From Microcaldota archaeon (GTDB lineage: Archaea > Micrarchaeota > Micrarchaeia > Micrarchaeales > Micrarchaeaceae), in NCBI GenBank assembly GCA_021810685.1, contig JAJZII010000008.1:1-15520 (forward strand): a DNA stretch of 15,520 bases, in the 5' to 3' direction. The stretch's first letter is position 1; the number at the start of each line of letters is the position of its first letter. Below are positions 5,920 to 12,392 of the stretch, in pieces. Both the position numbers and the translations under genes were made by a program. A model generated the notes under the pieces. That model did not search any database and had not been told where the DNA came from. It worked only from the letters and a program-made list of their open reading frames with translations.

Positions 5920-6897
5920 CTACCACCTCAGCTCTACCGAGTCCGCCCTGAACTTCTGGTGCACCGTGCATTCGCTTAGCCTGGCGCGAATGCCTGACTT
6001 GAACAGCTTCTCCGCAACGAGCGCGATCATGGCGCCGTTGTCTGCGTTGTATTCATCAGGAGCGGCAAAGAATTTCTCACCGTGCTGTGCCGCCATCGCC
6101 GCAAGCATCGAGCGGAGGCGCGAGCTCTGCGCAACTCCGCCACACACTATGGCGCCGTGCTTGCGCGCGAGGAGCATCGCGCGCTCCGCGGCCTCGGTGA
6201 GCATGGCAAAAGCGGTTTCCTGCAGCGAGAACGCGACGTCCTTGTGTGGGCTGGTGGCAAGCATCTTGACTGCATTGGTGAGGAGCCCGGTGAACGTGAA
6301 GTCCATACCTTTGACAGTATAGGGCATGCGCAGGTATTTGCCGCCCTCGGCAAGCCTCGCCACGCTGGAGCCCCATGCAGGGTTGAGCTTTGCCGCACGT
6401 GCGAAGTTGTCGAGCATATTGCCGACGCCTATGTCGAATGTCTCGCCGTAGACGTTGTAGTGCCTGAATGGTTTGTCGACTATGCCGAGGACTTGTGAGT
6501 TCCCGCCGCTCACGTAGAGCGCTATAGGATCTTCCATGCCAGACAAATGCCGCGTTATCTCTATGTGCGCTATCGCGTGATTCACTGGGTAGATTGGCAG
6601 CGAATGCGCACCTGTGAGCGCCTTCGCAGCGAGCATGCCCACCCTCAGGCACGGCCCTATGCCAGGGCCCTTTGTGTAGCCTATGGCGGCGATGTCGCGC
6701 ATCGACATGCGCGCTTCCTTGAGGGCCCTTCTTACCACCCTCGACGAGTTCCTCGCATGCAGGTCTGCGGCCTTCATTGGTAGCATGCCGGTGCTCTCTA
6801 TCTTGTACATCTCCTTGGCGTTGGCGAGCACAGTGCCGTCTTCGACGATGCCGACGCCGAACGTGTGGGCGCTGCTCTCAATGCCAAGCACAGCCAT
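5920..6897 (-). CDS. kae1: tRNA N6-adenosine threonylcarbamoyltransferase Kae1
   Basis: 325 residues from ATG 6897, the usual archaeal Kae1 length. Upstream in-frame codons reach 7059 but encode Arg/Cys-rich, non-homologous sequence overlapping the divergent gene, and the family begins M-x-x-L-G-I-E-S-S-A-H as here. ASKHA ATPase-fold enzyme that transfers threonylcarbamoyl to A37. Metal ligands are visible as H107 and H111 (VNHAIAHIE) and D286 (NADNGAMIA). The nucleotide-binding VSGGNSQ lies at 129-135, GETFDIGVGNMLDN at 151-164 and the GGVAQSSRLR loop at 253-262; the family more often has GGVA.N.RLR, so QSS is a mild variation. It is first in the kae1-bud32 operon and divergent from trm56, another tRNA-modification gene. 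A TATA element at 6925-6932 lies about 31 bp upstream. Confidence 0.97.
   Translation of the reverse strand: MAVLGIESSAHTFGVGIVEDGTVLANAKEMYKIESTGMLPMKAADLHARNSSRVVRRALKEARMSMRDIAAIGYTKGPGIGPCLRVGMLAAKALTGAHSLPIYPVNHAIAHIEITRHLSGMEDPIALYVSGGNSQVLGIVDKPFRHYNVYGETFDIGVGNMLDNFARAAKLNPAWGSSVARLAEGGKYLRMPYTVKGMDFTFTGLLTNAVKMLATSPHKDVAFSLQETAFAMLTEAAERAMLLARKHGAIVCGGVAQSSRLRSMLAAMAAQHGEKFFAAPDEYNADNGAMIALVAEKLFKSGIRARLSECTVHQKFRADSVELRW
5923..5929 (-). promoter_or_regulatory. Ribosome-binding site of bud32 inside kae1
   Basis: GAGGTGG on the minus strand, a near-perfect match to the archaeal anti-Shine-Dalgarno sequence. It lies in the last codons of kae1, four bases before the bud32 ATG. It supports ATG 5918 as the start and reinitiation after the kae1 stop. 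Confidence 0.7.
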
Positions 6898-6924
6898 ACA
6901 ATCACTGCTTATTGGCCGGCAAGC

Positions 6925-6932
6925 CTTAAATT
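6925..6932. promoter_or_regulatory. TATA element between kae1 and trm56
   Basis: CTTAAATT on the plus strand (AATTTAAG on the minus strand) is the only AT-rich core in the 65-bp divergent spacer. Its centre is about 31 bp from the kae1 ATG and 34 bp from the trm56 TTG, so it could serve one or both with at most a few bases of leader. The shared placement suggests co-expression of two tRNA-modification genes. Confidence 0.4.
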
Positions 6933-6962
6933 GCTTGGATTGCATTACAAAGCGGTGCTGCA

Positions 6963-7487
6963 TTGGAAGGCGTCTACATACTGAGGCTCGGTCACAGGCC
7001 TGAGCGCGACAAGCGCATAACCACGCACGTCGCGCTCGTAGCCAGGGCCTTCGGCGCAAACGGCTTCGTCCTGGAGGGCGACGACGAAAGCATACTGCGC
7101 ACTGTGAAGGACGTCACGAAGCGCTGGGGAGCGAAAGGCTTCAGGCTTAGCATGACGAAAGACGCCAGGGCGTACGTCGAAAGATGGAAGCGCTACGGCG
7201 GCCGCGTGGCACACCTTACCATGTACGGGATCAACATAGAGAGCATAGAGAGGCTCCCGAGCATCAGGAAGCTACTCGTCGTGGTCGGCGCAGAAAAAGT
7301 CGACAGATGGTATTACGACAACGCGGATTACAACATAGCGATAGGCAACCAGCCGCATTCCGAGGTCGCGGCACTAGCCATCTTCCTGGACAGGCTCGGC
7401 AAGGGTAGGGAGCTGGGGCGCGGCTTCGCTGACGCTAAGCTGAGAATAGTTCCGCAGGCGTCAGGAAAAAAGGTCGTCGAGGCCTAG
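6963..7487 (+). CDS. trm56: tRNA (cytidine-56 2'-O)-methyltransferase Trm56
   Basis: 174 residues, an archaea-specific SPOUT methyltransferase (COG1303) that methylates C56 in the T loop of tRNAs using SAM. The family signature LRLGHRPERDKRITTHV (7-23) followed by ARAFGA is essentially intact. The C-terminal knot region shows LLVVVGAEKVDRWYY and NADYNIAIGNQPHSEVAALAIFLD. The start is TTG 6963, directly preceded by GGTG (6954-6957) with a five-base spacer and followed by E-G-V-Y-I-L-R-L, the family's usual N-terminus; no in-frame ATG or GTG lies upstream. It is divergent from kae1. Its substrate position, C56, lies in the T loop, next to the site where the tRNA-Ser gene in this window carries an intron. 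Confidence 0.95.
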   Translation: MEGVYILRLGHRPERDKRITTHVALVARAFGANGFVLEGDDESILRTVKDVTKRWGAKGFRLSMTKDARAYVERWKRYGGRVAHLTMYGINIESIERLPSIRKLLVVVGAEKVDRWYYDNADYNIAIGNQPHSEVAALAIFLDRLGKGRELGRGFADAKLRIVPQASGKKVVEA

Positions 7488-7495
7488 CGCGCCGT

Positions 7496-7801
7496 TCAGG
7501 CTACGTCAATGTTGCTCTCCTTGTAGCCAAGGCCTATTAGCACGTTCTTGACCTTGCTTTTGTGGTTGCCCTGAAGCTCTATGACGTTGTCCTTGGCCGT
7601 GCCGCCGCACGCAAGCGTGCGCTTCAGGTCCTTGGTCGTGCCGTCAACCTCGCCTGGAGTGATGCCCTCTATTATGGTCATCAGCTTGTTGAACTTCGCC
7701 TTCTTGGTGTAGACCTTTATCTTGCTCTCAGCCTCCTTGTCGAGCACATCACAGACGCAGAGTTCCTTAGGCAGTCCGCACTTGGGGCAAATGTCAGTCA
7801 T
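7496..7801 (-). CDS. Translation initiation factor aIF1 (SUI1)
   Basis: 101 residues, the normal length for archaeal SUI1. The N-terminal zinc-binding cysteines are C5, C8, C15 and C17 (ICPKCGLPKELCVC). The SUI1 core is clear: KVYTKKAKFNKLMTIIEGI, then DLKRTLACGGTAKD and VIELQGNHKSKVKNVLIGLG. It binds the 30S P-site region and enforces start-codon selection, relevant in a genome that seems to use TTG and GTG starts. Its ATG overlaps the uL29 stop (ATGA, 7798-7801), so the two are co-translated. The uL29-SUI1 order is the normal archaeal S10/spc-operon order, but uL22/uS3 upstream and RNase P Pop4/uS17 downstream are missing here, so the pair has been separated from that operon. Confidence 0.96.
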   Translation of the reverse strand: MTDICPKCGLPKELCVCDVLDKEAESKIKVYTKKAKFNKLMTIIEGITPGEVDGTTKDLKRTLACGGTAKDNVIELQGNHKSKVKNVLIGLGYKESNIDVA

Positions 7802-8007
7802 CCCTGTACCGCACCCCTCTCCTTGAGGATCGTGTTTATCCTAGCGACGGTCTTCTTCAGCTCTCTGGTCTTGACTACCTTGCTCGAGACGCCTGTGCTT
7901 GCCACCTTTCTCTTCTCGATGGCCAGCTCTAGCGCGAGCTCGTCTAGCCTTGACTGCAGCGTGTTGCTGGGAAGCGCCCTTAGGTCTTTTATCTTAATAA
8001 CAAGCAC
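7798..8007 (-). CDS. rpl29: Large-subunit ribosomal protein uL29
   Basis: 69 residues, the usual size. It begins V-I-K-I-K-D-L-R and forms two antiparallel helices, with the conserved L...L.ELRLEL-like LDELALELAIEKRKVAS and the C-terminal VKTRELKKTVARINTILKER. It sits near the polypeptide exit tunnel of the 50S subunit and contacts SRP. The start is GTG 8007; no ATG is available, and a TATA-like element (8031-8040) lies about 29 bp upstream, suggesting a leaderless or nearly leaderless mRNA. It is the first gene of a two-gene unit with SUI1. Confidence 0.93.
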   Translation of the reverse strand: MLVIKIKDLRALPSNTLQSRLDELALELAIEKRKVASTGVSSKVVKTRELKKTVARINTILKERGAVQG

Positions 8008-8030
8008 CTACTCGATTATAACGCAGTCAA

Positions 8031-8040
8031 GATATTAAAA
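8031..8040 (-). promoter_or_regulatory. TATA element for uL29-SUI1
   Basis: The minus strand reads TTTTAATATC, centred about 29 bp upstream of the GTG start at 8007. A second AT-rich stretch at 8014-8021 is too close to act as the TATA box. Confidence 0.4.
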
Positions 8041-8095
8041 GCTTTCTGAATGAAGGAGAGGCTTGGCGGGAGCCACGGCGCTTTCCGTAAATTTC

Positions 8096-8147
8096 CATAT
8101 ATGTAGAAAGACGTTTAAACATATAAGGTATATTGAAGGCAGGGTGA
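8096..8147 (+). promoter_or_regulatory. Promoter region with two palindromes and ribosome site for the helical-repeat operon
   Basis: This AT-rich island holds two perfect 8-bp palindromes, CATATATG (8096-8103) and GTTTAAAC (8113-8120), followed by CATATAAGG (8120-8128). Either of the last two can be the TATA core for a start near 8142-8150. AGGGTGA (8141-8147) is a good Shine-Dalgarno site six bases before ATG 8154. The first palindrome may be an operator; this is speculative. Confidence 0.35.
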
Positions 8148-8153
8148 ACGCAC

Positions 8154-9203
8154 ATGTCAAAGGCGGAGCGAGTGGCAGCGGCTGACTGCAAGCGCGCATG
8201 GAAAGCTGCAGAGCAGGCCGAGACGCTCGAAGAGAAAGGCCACCCGGAGAAGGCCGCAAAGCGCATGAGGGAGTGCGCAAATATGATGCGTGGGCTCGGA
8301 ATGGATGATGAAGCCGACATAAAGTTCAGAAGGGCTTCTTCGATGTACCTGTCATTGGCGAAAAGTCAGGCAGAGAAGGACAACGGCACATCAGGGAAGT
8401 ATTACAACGACGCCTCTAACATGCTCGGCTGCATACGCAACAAGCTCCCTGCAGACACCGATGAGATAACTAGGCTCAAGGATATGGCTGGTGGTCTGCT
8501 CAGGCGTGCTACTGAAGAAGATCAGGGACTCAAGCCAAATGCCAAGCTTGAGCTACTCAATAACGCGATCGACGCTGCGACTACAGAAGAGGGCCGGAAC
8601 GCTGCGGTGGCTGCGTACAGCGAGACCAAGGTCGGGATAGAAGGAGTGGAAAGGTCTGCCATAGGCAGCCTGCTAAAACGTTCTGCGACGTTCAGCACCA
8701 CTGGTGTGAATGACGCAAGCAGCAGCGTAGAAGAGAGCAAGGCGTTAGCCATGGCCAACGAACACGTTACCAAGGCCAAAAAGTTTGAAAGAAAGCAGCC
8801 GCTCCTCGCCGCGAACCATTTCATGACTGCAGCTGAGATTTTAATCAACAGAAAAATGATGGACGAAGCTGCACCGCACTTGGAGCGTGCGATAGACCTG
8901 TTCAGCATTGTCTTCGAAACTGCACAAAGGAAAGACAACATAATAGAGGCAACCAACGCTCTGAAAAGGCTTGCCCAGGCCCACAGGGCGAAGGGCAACG
9001 ACGAGATGGCGGTAAGTTACATCAGGAGGTGCTCCAACATGTACGCAGCAGAGGGGGAGCGAGAGTTCAAAAAGAAGCATTTCGGCGCTGCCAAGAGCAA
9101 CGTGGAGAACGCAATAAAGATTCTTAAGAAGGCCGGGCTTGAGGCCGACGCTAAGGGGCACTACCGGCTGCTGAATGATATTAACTCCAGATTAGGAGTA
9201 TAA
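8154..9203 (+). CDS. Alpha-helical TPR/SNAP-like repeat protein, function unknown
   Basis: 349 residues, Ala/Lys/Glu-rich, with no signal peptide or membrane segment, so presumably cytoplasmic. The N-terminal ~120 and C-terminal ~145 residues each look like arrays of paired helices: A.DCKRAWKAAEQAETLEEKG, MRECANMMRGLG..DEADIKFRRASSMYLSLA, then LLAANHFMTAAEILINRKMMDEAAPHLERAIDLF and GAAKSNVENAIKILKKAG. The repeated A..Y..AA and small-residue positions recall TPR or alpha-SNAP-like solenoids. A Ser/Thr-rich, less structured linker (about 180-200) divides the halves. A strong AGGGTGA site precedes ATG 8154. The next gene starts 11 bases after its stop, so the pair probably act together. I cannot name the family or partner. 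Confidence 0.75.
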   Translation: MSKAERVAAADCKRAWKAAEQAETLEEKGHPEKAAKRMRECANMMRGLGMDDEADIKFRRASSMYLSLAKSQAEKDNGTSGKYYNDASNMLGCIRNKLPADTDEITRLKDMAGGLLRRATEEDQGLKPNAKLELLNNAIDAATTEEGRNAAVAAYSETKVGIEGVERSAIGSLLKRSATFSTTGVNDASSSVEESKALAMANEHVTKAKKFERKQPLLAANHFMTAAEILINRKMMDEAAPHLERAIDLFSIVFETAQRKDNIIEATNALKRLAQAHRAKGNDEMAVSYIRRCSNMYAAEGEREFKKKHFGAAKSNVENAIKILKKAGLEADAKGHYRLLNDINSRLGV

Positions 9204-9214
9204 GGAGTGGCAGA

Positions 9215-10006
9215 ATGGTAGAAAACAAGACAATAGAACACAAGATTGCAACACCTGCAAACGTTCCGGCAGCAGTGGCAAGCGCAGTGGGCAAGTATCT
9301 CAGGGAGGGCGAAACCATAGAAGATGTTTTCGATAGTGTGAAATACAAGTTCAAATCGCACCATGTTTTGTCGAGGAACAAATTTAAGGCCGGCGGAAAG
9401 GCAAAGAACTTTGTAGTCACGGAGTACAAAGGTGAGGAGGCGCCGGCGAGGGCACTGCTCTTGAGACGCAACTACAAACCGATTAAGGCACATAACAACG
9501 GCGGAACGAGGAAGGTTTCGATACTTAGCGGCGAGGCACAGGGCGCTTTGAAGATGGCTATTAACTATGGTGGGACCTCTATGGCCATTGGCTACGCAGA
9601 AATCGCCTTCAGCCCGTCGTGGATCTTCGACAACATGGTAGACCTTGGCAGGATGCGTGGTGATGAGAAGGGGTTCTTGGCCAAGCGCGGGAAGGAAGCA
9701 CAGGAGCGAGGGGGAAACCTTAAAGAGCGCTTCGTTTCGTACGTCAGGACGCCGTTCGTCTGGCTCGAGGCTAAGGACATAGAGCTAAAGGGACACAAGA
9801 TAAGAATGAATGTGGCACTTGTCGATCAGGAGACCAAGGCAGAGCATGGCGCCACCTCTGTTGAGGACGTAGCCGCATCAATGGGCTTGGGAAAGAGTAA
9901 GTCGTCTGGGAAGGAGATCAGGGCTTTCCAGTACACTCTGACCCTGAAGTCGAAGCGGGCGCAAGAGCTGTACAGCCTGCTCAACAAGGGTCTGCTGAGG
10001 GTCTGA
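9215..10006 (+). CDS. Unrecognised 263-residue protein in an operon with the helical-repeat protein
   Basis: I do not recognise this protein. It is soluble by sequence: no signal peptide, and the hydrophobic stretches are short. The N-terminal part (VGKYLREGETIEDVF...FKSHHVLSRNKFKAGGKAKNFVVTEYKGE...ARALLLRRNYKP) has the cadence of a PH-like beta-barrel ('L..GE.I', then a strand pair), a weak impression only. The middle (about 100-140) contains a Gly-rich MAINYGGTSMAIGY, and 140-175 is charged and helical. The C-terminal part has strands DIELKGHKIRMNVALVDQE and FQYTLTLKSKRAQELYSLLN ending in a helix. GGAGTGG (9204-9210) precedes the ATG by four bases, immediately after the previous stop, so translation is coupled. 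It converges on the zincin-like gene. Confidence 0.7.
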   Translation: MVENKTIEHKIATPANVPAAVASAVGKYLREGETIEDVFDSVKYKFKSHHVLSRNKFKAGGKAKNFVVTEYKGEEAPARALLLRRNYKPIKAHNNGGTRKVSILSGEAQGALKMAINYGGTSMAIGYAEIAFSPSWIFDNMVDLGRMRGDEKGFLAKRGKEAQERGGNLKERFVSYVRTPFVWLEAKDIELKGHKIRMNVALVDQETKAEHGATSVEDVAASMGLGKSKSSGKEIRAFQYTLTLKSKRAQELYSLLNKGLLRV

Positions 10007-10021
10007 GCGCAAAGGCGCTCA
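10004..10021. terminator. Hairpin spanning both convergent stop codons
   Basis: A perfect inverted repeat, TGAGCGC-AAAG-GCGCTCA, has a 7-bp stem and 4-nt loop. It begins with the plus-strand stop (TGA, 10004-10006) and ends with the minus-strand stop (TCA, 10019-10021). It is the same arrangement as at 815-834. Likely a bidirectional terminator or 3'-end stabiliser; no U-tract is present. Confidence 0.5.
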
Positions 10022-10648
10022 CGGCTCCATGCTATCCCGAATCTCCTTGAGCGTAGCAGTGTCGTCCGACGATATGTATGGCGTGGTGTCTAGGTCCTTC
10101 GGGCTCCTGATGAGCTTCGCCGCACTGACCTCGGAGAGGTGCCTGTTCACCTCCTTGCTATACTCGCTCCATGAGACGCCCATTGACTCCACGTATGCGC
10201 GCTCAGTTCTGTTGGCTATCTCGTGCGCGTATGGGTAGTCATAGGCGCTGTCGACGAGCCACTTCTCAGTGAGCTCGTGGTGCCTGCCTATGCTCTCGTG
10301 CGCATTGACTTTTTTATCTGCAACCTCTATCTCCTTCGGAAAGTTCGAGTCCATGTAGATGGTGGAGCCGTCGCGCGAGTAGCCGCCCGTGTACTTTATA
10401 TTGTACGTCGCGTCTATCTTGACACCCACGCCGGACTTTATTTCCTTTATCTCACCGATGTCCTTGCCATCCTTGTAGACGTGCTTATCACCCACCTGGA
10501 CTATGTCGTTGGCCTTCAGCTCCACCGAGGCGAACATTGTTATGTATGTCGGGACCTTGAAGTTTATCGCCCTGACGACGAACAAAGGCTGCGCCTCCCG
10601 AGCCTGTGCAGGCACCTTGTGCATTTCGATTATTTCGTAATCTTCCAT
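10019..10648 (-). CDS. Uncharacterised protein with a His/Glu-rich, zincin-like cluster
   Basis: 209 residues from ATG 10648. An ATG also exists seven codons upstream (10669), but the TATA box TTTATAAA overlaps it (10669-10676) and lies about 25 bp from 10648, so the inner ATG is the likely leaderless start. The N-terminal half is beta-rich, with a hairpin-like VGDKHVYKDGKDIGEIKEI. The second half carries STIYMDSNFPKEI followed by H117-E, H123-H124-E125-x2-E128 (HHELTEKW), A-H142-E143-x-A and E149/E154. This order, 'IY.D...P...' then 'HE..EK' then 'AH..A...E', recalls uncharacterised phage and bacterial proteins thought to be metal-binding, and fits a minimal zincin-like metal site without HExxH. 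Proteolytic activity is a guess. It is a monocistronic gene. Confidence 0.7.
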   Translation of the reverse strand: MEDYEIIEMHKVPAQAREAQPLFVVRAINFKVPTYITMFASVELKANDIVQVGDKHVYKDGKDIGEIKEIKSGVGVKIDATYNIKYTGGYSRDGSTIYMDSNFPKEIEVADKKVNAHESIGRHHELTEKWLVDSAYDYPYAHEIANRTERAYVESMGVSWSEYSKEVNRHLSEVSAAKLIRSPKDLDTTPYISSDDTATLKEIRDSMEP

Positions 10649-10668
10649 CGATTGCGCTTGTGTGCGCA

Positions 10669-10676
10669 TTTATAAA
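10669..10676 (-). promoter_or_regulatory. TATA box that decides the start of the zincin-like gene
   Basis: TTTATAAA, a consensus archaeal TATA box, is centred about 25 bp upstream of ATG 10648 on the minus strand. It abuts the alternative ATG at 10669, which is therefore probably upstream of the transcription start. Confidence 0.6.
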
Positions 10677-10753
10677 TTGTTTCCGTTCGCTATGGCTATG
10701 GGACACGTCCAGGATTGCGCGGCGTTTACCTATCCTTCAGATGGGAGAGGACG

Positions 10754-10963
10754 TCAAAGTATGTGCAGGAACCCCAGCAGGACGAGCACCAGCATGAATG
10801 CAATGTACACCCTGAGAAATATGAACGCCACCCGATAGACGCCCCTAATTTTTGCCCTCGGCACCGGGATTTTCGAATAGTCGCGTATCTTCTCGCGCTT
10901 CAGGAAGTTCTCCCAGTCCCTTTCGTTCTTTATGAACTGGTATTCACCTTTGTCAGAGTCCAT
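10754..10963 (-). CDS. Single-pass small membrane protein coupled to the NRAMP gene
   Basis: 69 residues from ATG 10963. A charged N-terminal half (MDSDKGEYQFIKNERDWENFLKRE...) is followed by basic PVPRAKIRGVYR and one hydrophobic helix near the C-terminus (about 46-67), so the N-terminus is probably cytoplasmic. The ribosome site TAGGTGAT (10969-10976) contains the stop codon of the NRAMP gene and is five bases from the ATG, so translation depends on the upstream gene. A TTG at 10969 would overlap that site and is less likely. No family is recognised. Its position suggests an accessory peptide or small subunit of the transporter, by inference from coupling alone. Confidence 0.65.
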   Translation of the reverse strand: MDSDKGEYQFIKNERDWENFLKREKIRDYSKIPVPRAKIRGVYRVAFIFLRVYIAFMLVLVLLGFLHIL

Positions 10964-10973
10964 GAACAATCAC

Positions 10974-12371
10974 CTAAATTGCGCCGGGAAACAGTATTGT
11001 TATTCCGTATAGCGCGCTCATGCTTATCAGCACGGCCATTATTATTATTGTGCCGGCGTTCTCCCACCTCTTGTTGACGTACTTTCCCATTATATCCCTG
11101 TCGTTCGCGAGGAGCAGCAGGAACAGGAGGGCTGCGGGCATGAAGATCGATGCGACCACCTGCACCGTTATGTTAAGGAACCCGAGCGGCATGTTGGGCA
11201 CGAGCACTATCGCCGCAGCTATCAACACGCTGGCTATGCCGGGCAAGTAGAACTTCCTTCCCTGCCGAAACGGCAGGTTTATACTCTTGGGCCATTTGAA
11301 CGCCTCCCCGACGGCCCATGAGGTGCTTGCAGTGAGCGCTATCGCGGCTATGAGCCCCGCGTCTATGAGCCCCAAGGCGAACAGTTTTGTAGGCAGCAGG
11401 CCGACCTTATGCGATACTGTGCTTAGTATTGCAGCTATGCTGTAGTGCGCGGTGTTCGTAGCGCTGGTGACCTGCGCGCCGTTGAAGACCAGCGTGCCGG
11501 TGAATATAATTATAGATACGGCGACGGCAGACATTACGCAGGCGCCTATGAACGTGTCGCGCCTCCCGGCGCCTATGTCCTCCGGCACGGTGCCCTTGTC
11601 AACCTCCGAGCTCTGCTGGAAGAACAGCATCCATGGCGCTATCGTCGTGCCGAGGTTCGCGAGCAGCACGTACAGGAAGAGCTGGGTTATTCCGCCGTCG
11701 ACGTGCCACGTGGCGAAGGCGCTCGCCACGACTGACCAGTTAGGATGCGCAAACAGCACGAGGGGCAGGAACACCAGGTTGAAGAGCGCGATTATGAGGC
11801 TCACGCGCTCCCACCTGTGGTAGCGGAGCATGAGCGTAACCGCCAGTACGAACAGTACCCCAACCAGCACCGCGATAGGGCGGCTCACGCCGAACAAGCT
11901 CATGCCGAACGATATGCCGATAAACTCAGTCACCATCGTCAGCGAGTTAGCTATAAGCAGGTCTATTAGGGAGAACGCCCCCCAGAAACTGCCGTATCTG
12001 CGCCATATCATCTCGGCGTGGCCGCGCCTTGTCACCGCGGCGAGCCTCACCGTCATCTCCTGCACGAAATATGCAGTTGGCACCATCAGCACCATCAGAG
12101 GGATGAAGAATCCGATCCCGAAGATTGATCCAGTCTGCGCGTACGTTATCACGCCGCCGGCGTCGTTGTCGGCGATCATGACGAGCAGGCCAGGCCCTAT
12201 GAGCGCGACCAGCAGCATAATCTTAGTGAGAAGACCTTTCGTGTGCCTGAGCCTCGTGACCCTCAGCCTGTCCTTAGCCCTCAGCCTCAGCTCAACAGGC
12301 AGCTCCTCGAGCTTCTTGTTGATATCAAAAGGTGCATTTTCAGAGGGCGGGAGGAGCTTCACATCTGCCAT
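10974..12371 (-). CDS. NRAMP (SLC11) family metal-ion transporter with altered metal-site motifs, possibly Mg2+-type
   Basis: 465 residues with about 11 hydrophobic helices, a LeuT-fold NRAMP protein of the plasma membrane. TM1 reads IGPGLLVMIADND-AGG: the conserved D70 is kept, but canonical DPGN is DAGG. TM6 reads GTTIAPWMLFFQQ, where canonical MPHN is A245-P246-W247-M, so the metal-binding Met and the His are lost. QEMTVRLA..T.RGHAEMI after TM3 and the NRAMP TM8 region are recognisable. As I recall, the NRAMP-related Mg2+ transporter clade (NRMT) lacks the Met, which would favour Mg2+ over Mn2+/Fe2+. ATG 12371 is preferred over TTG 12377 because it lies about 26 bp from a TATA element. A long charged cytoplasmic N-terminus (~1-45) precedes TM1. 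The gene is coupled to a one-helix membrane peptide. Confidence 0.9.
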   Translation of the reverse strand: MADVKLLPPSENAPFDINKKLEELPVELRLRAKDRLRVTRLRHTKGLLTKIMLLVALIGPGLLVMIADNDAGGVITYAQTGSIFGIGFFIPLMVLMVPTAYFVQEMTVRLAAVTRRGHAEMIWRRYGSFWGAFSLIDLLIANSLTMVTEFIGISFGMSLFGVSRPIAVLVGVLFVLAVTLMLRYHRWERVSLIIALFNLVFLPLVLFAHPNWSVVASAFATWHVDGGITQLFLYVLLANLGTTIAPWMLFFQQSSEVDKGTVPEDIGAGRRDTFIGACVMSAVAVSIIIFTGTLVFNGAQVTSATNTAHYSIAAILSTVSHKVGLLPTKLFALGLIDAGLIAAIALTASTSWAVGEAFKWPKSINLPFRQGRKFYLPGIASVLIAAAIVLVPNMPLGFLNITVQVVASIFMPAALLFLLLLANDRDIMGKYVNKRWENAGTIIIMAVLISMSALYGITILFPGAI

Positions 12372-12392
12372 CAGCAATAAAGAGACAGAAAG

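Noticed and set aside
6898..7059. N-terminal extension of Kae1 to 7059
   Set aside because: The extension is Arg/Cys-rich, overlaps the divergent trm56 gene and precedes the family's conserved N-terminus.
10649..10669. ATG at 10669 as the start of the zincin-like gene
   Set aside because: The consensus TATA box overlaps this ATG; the start at 10648 has the normal distance from it.
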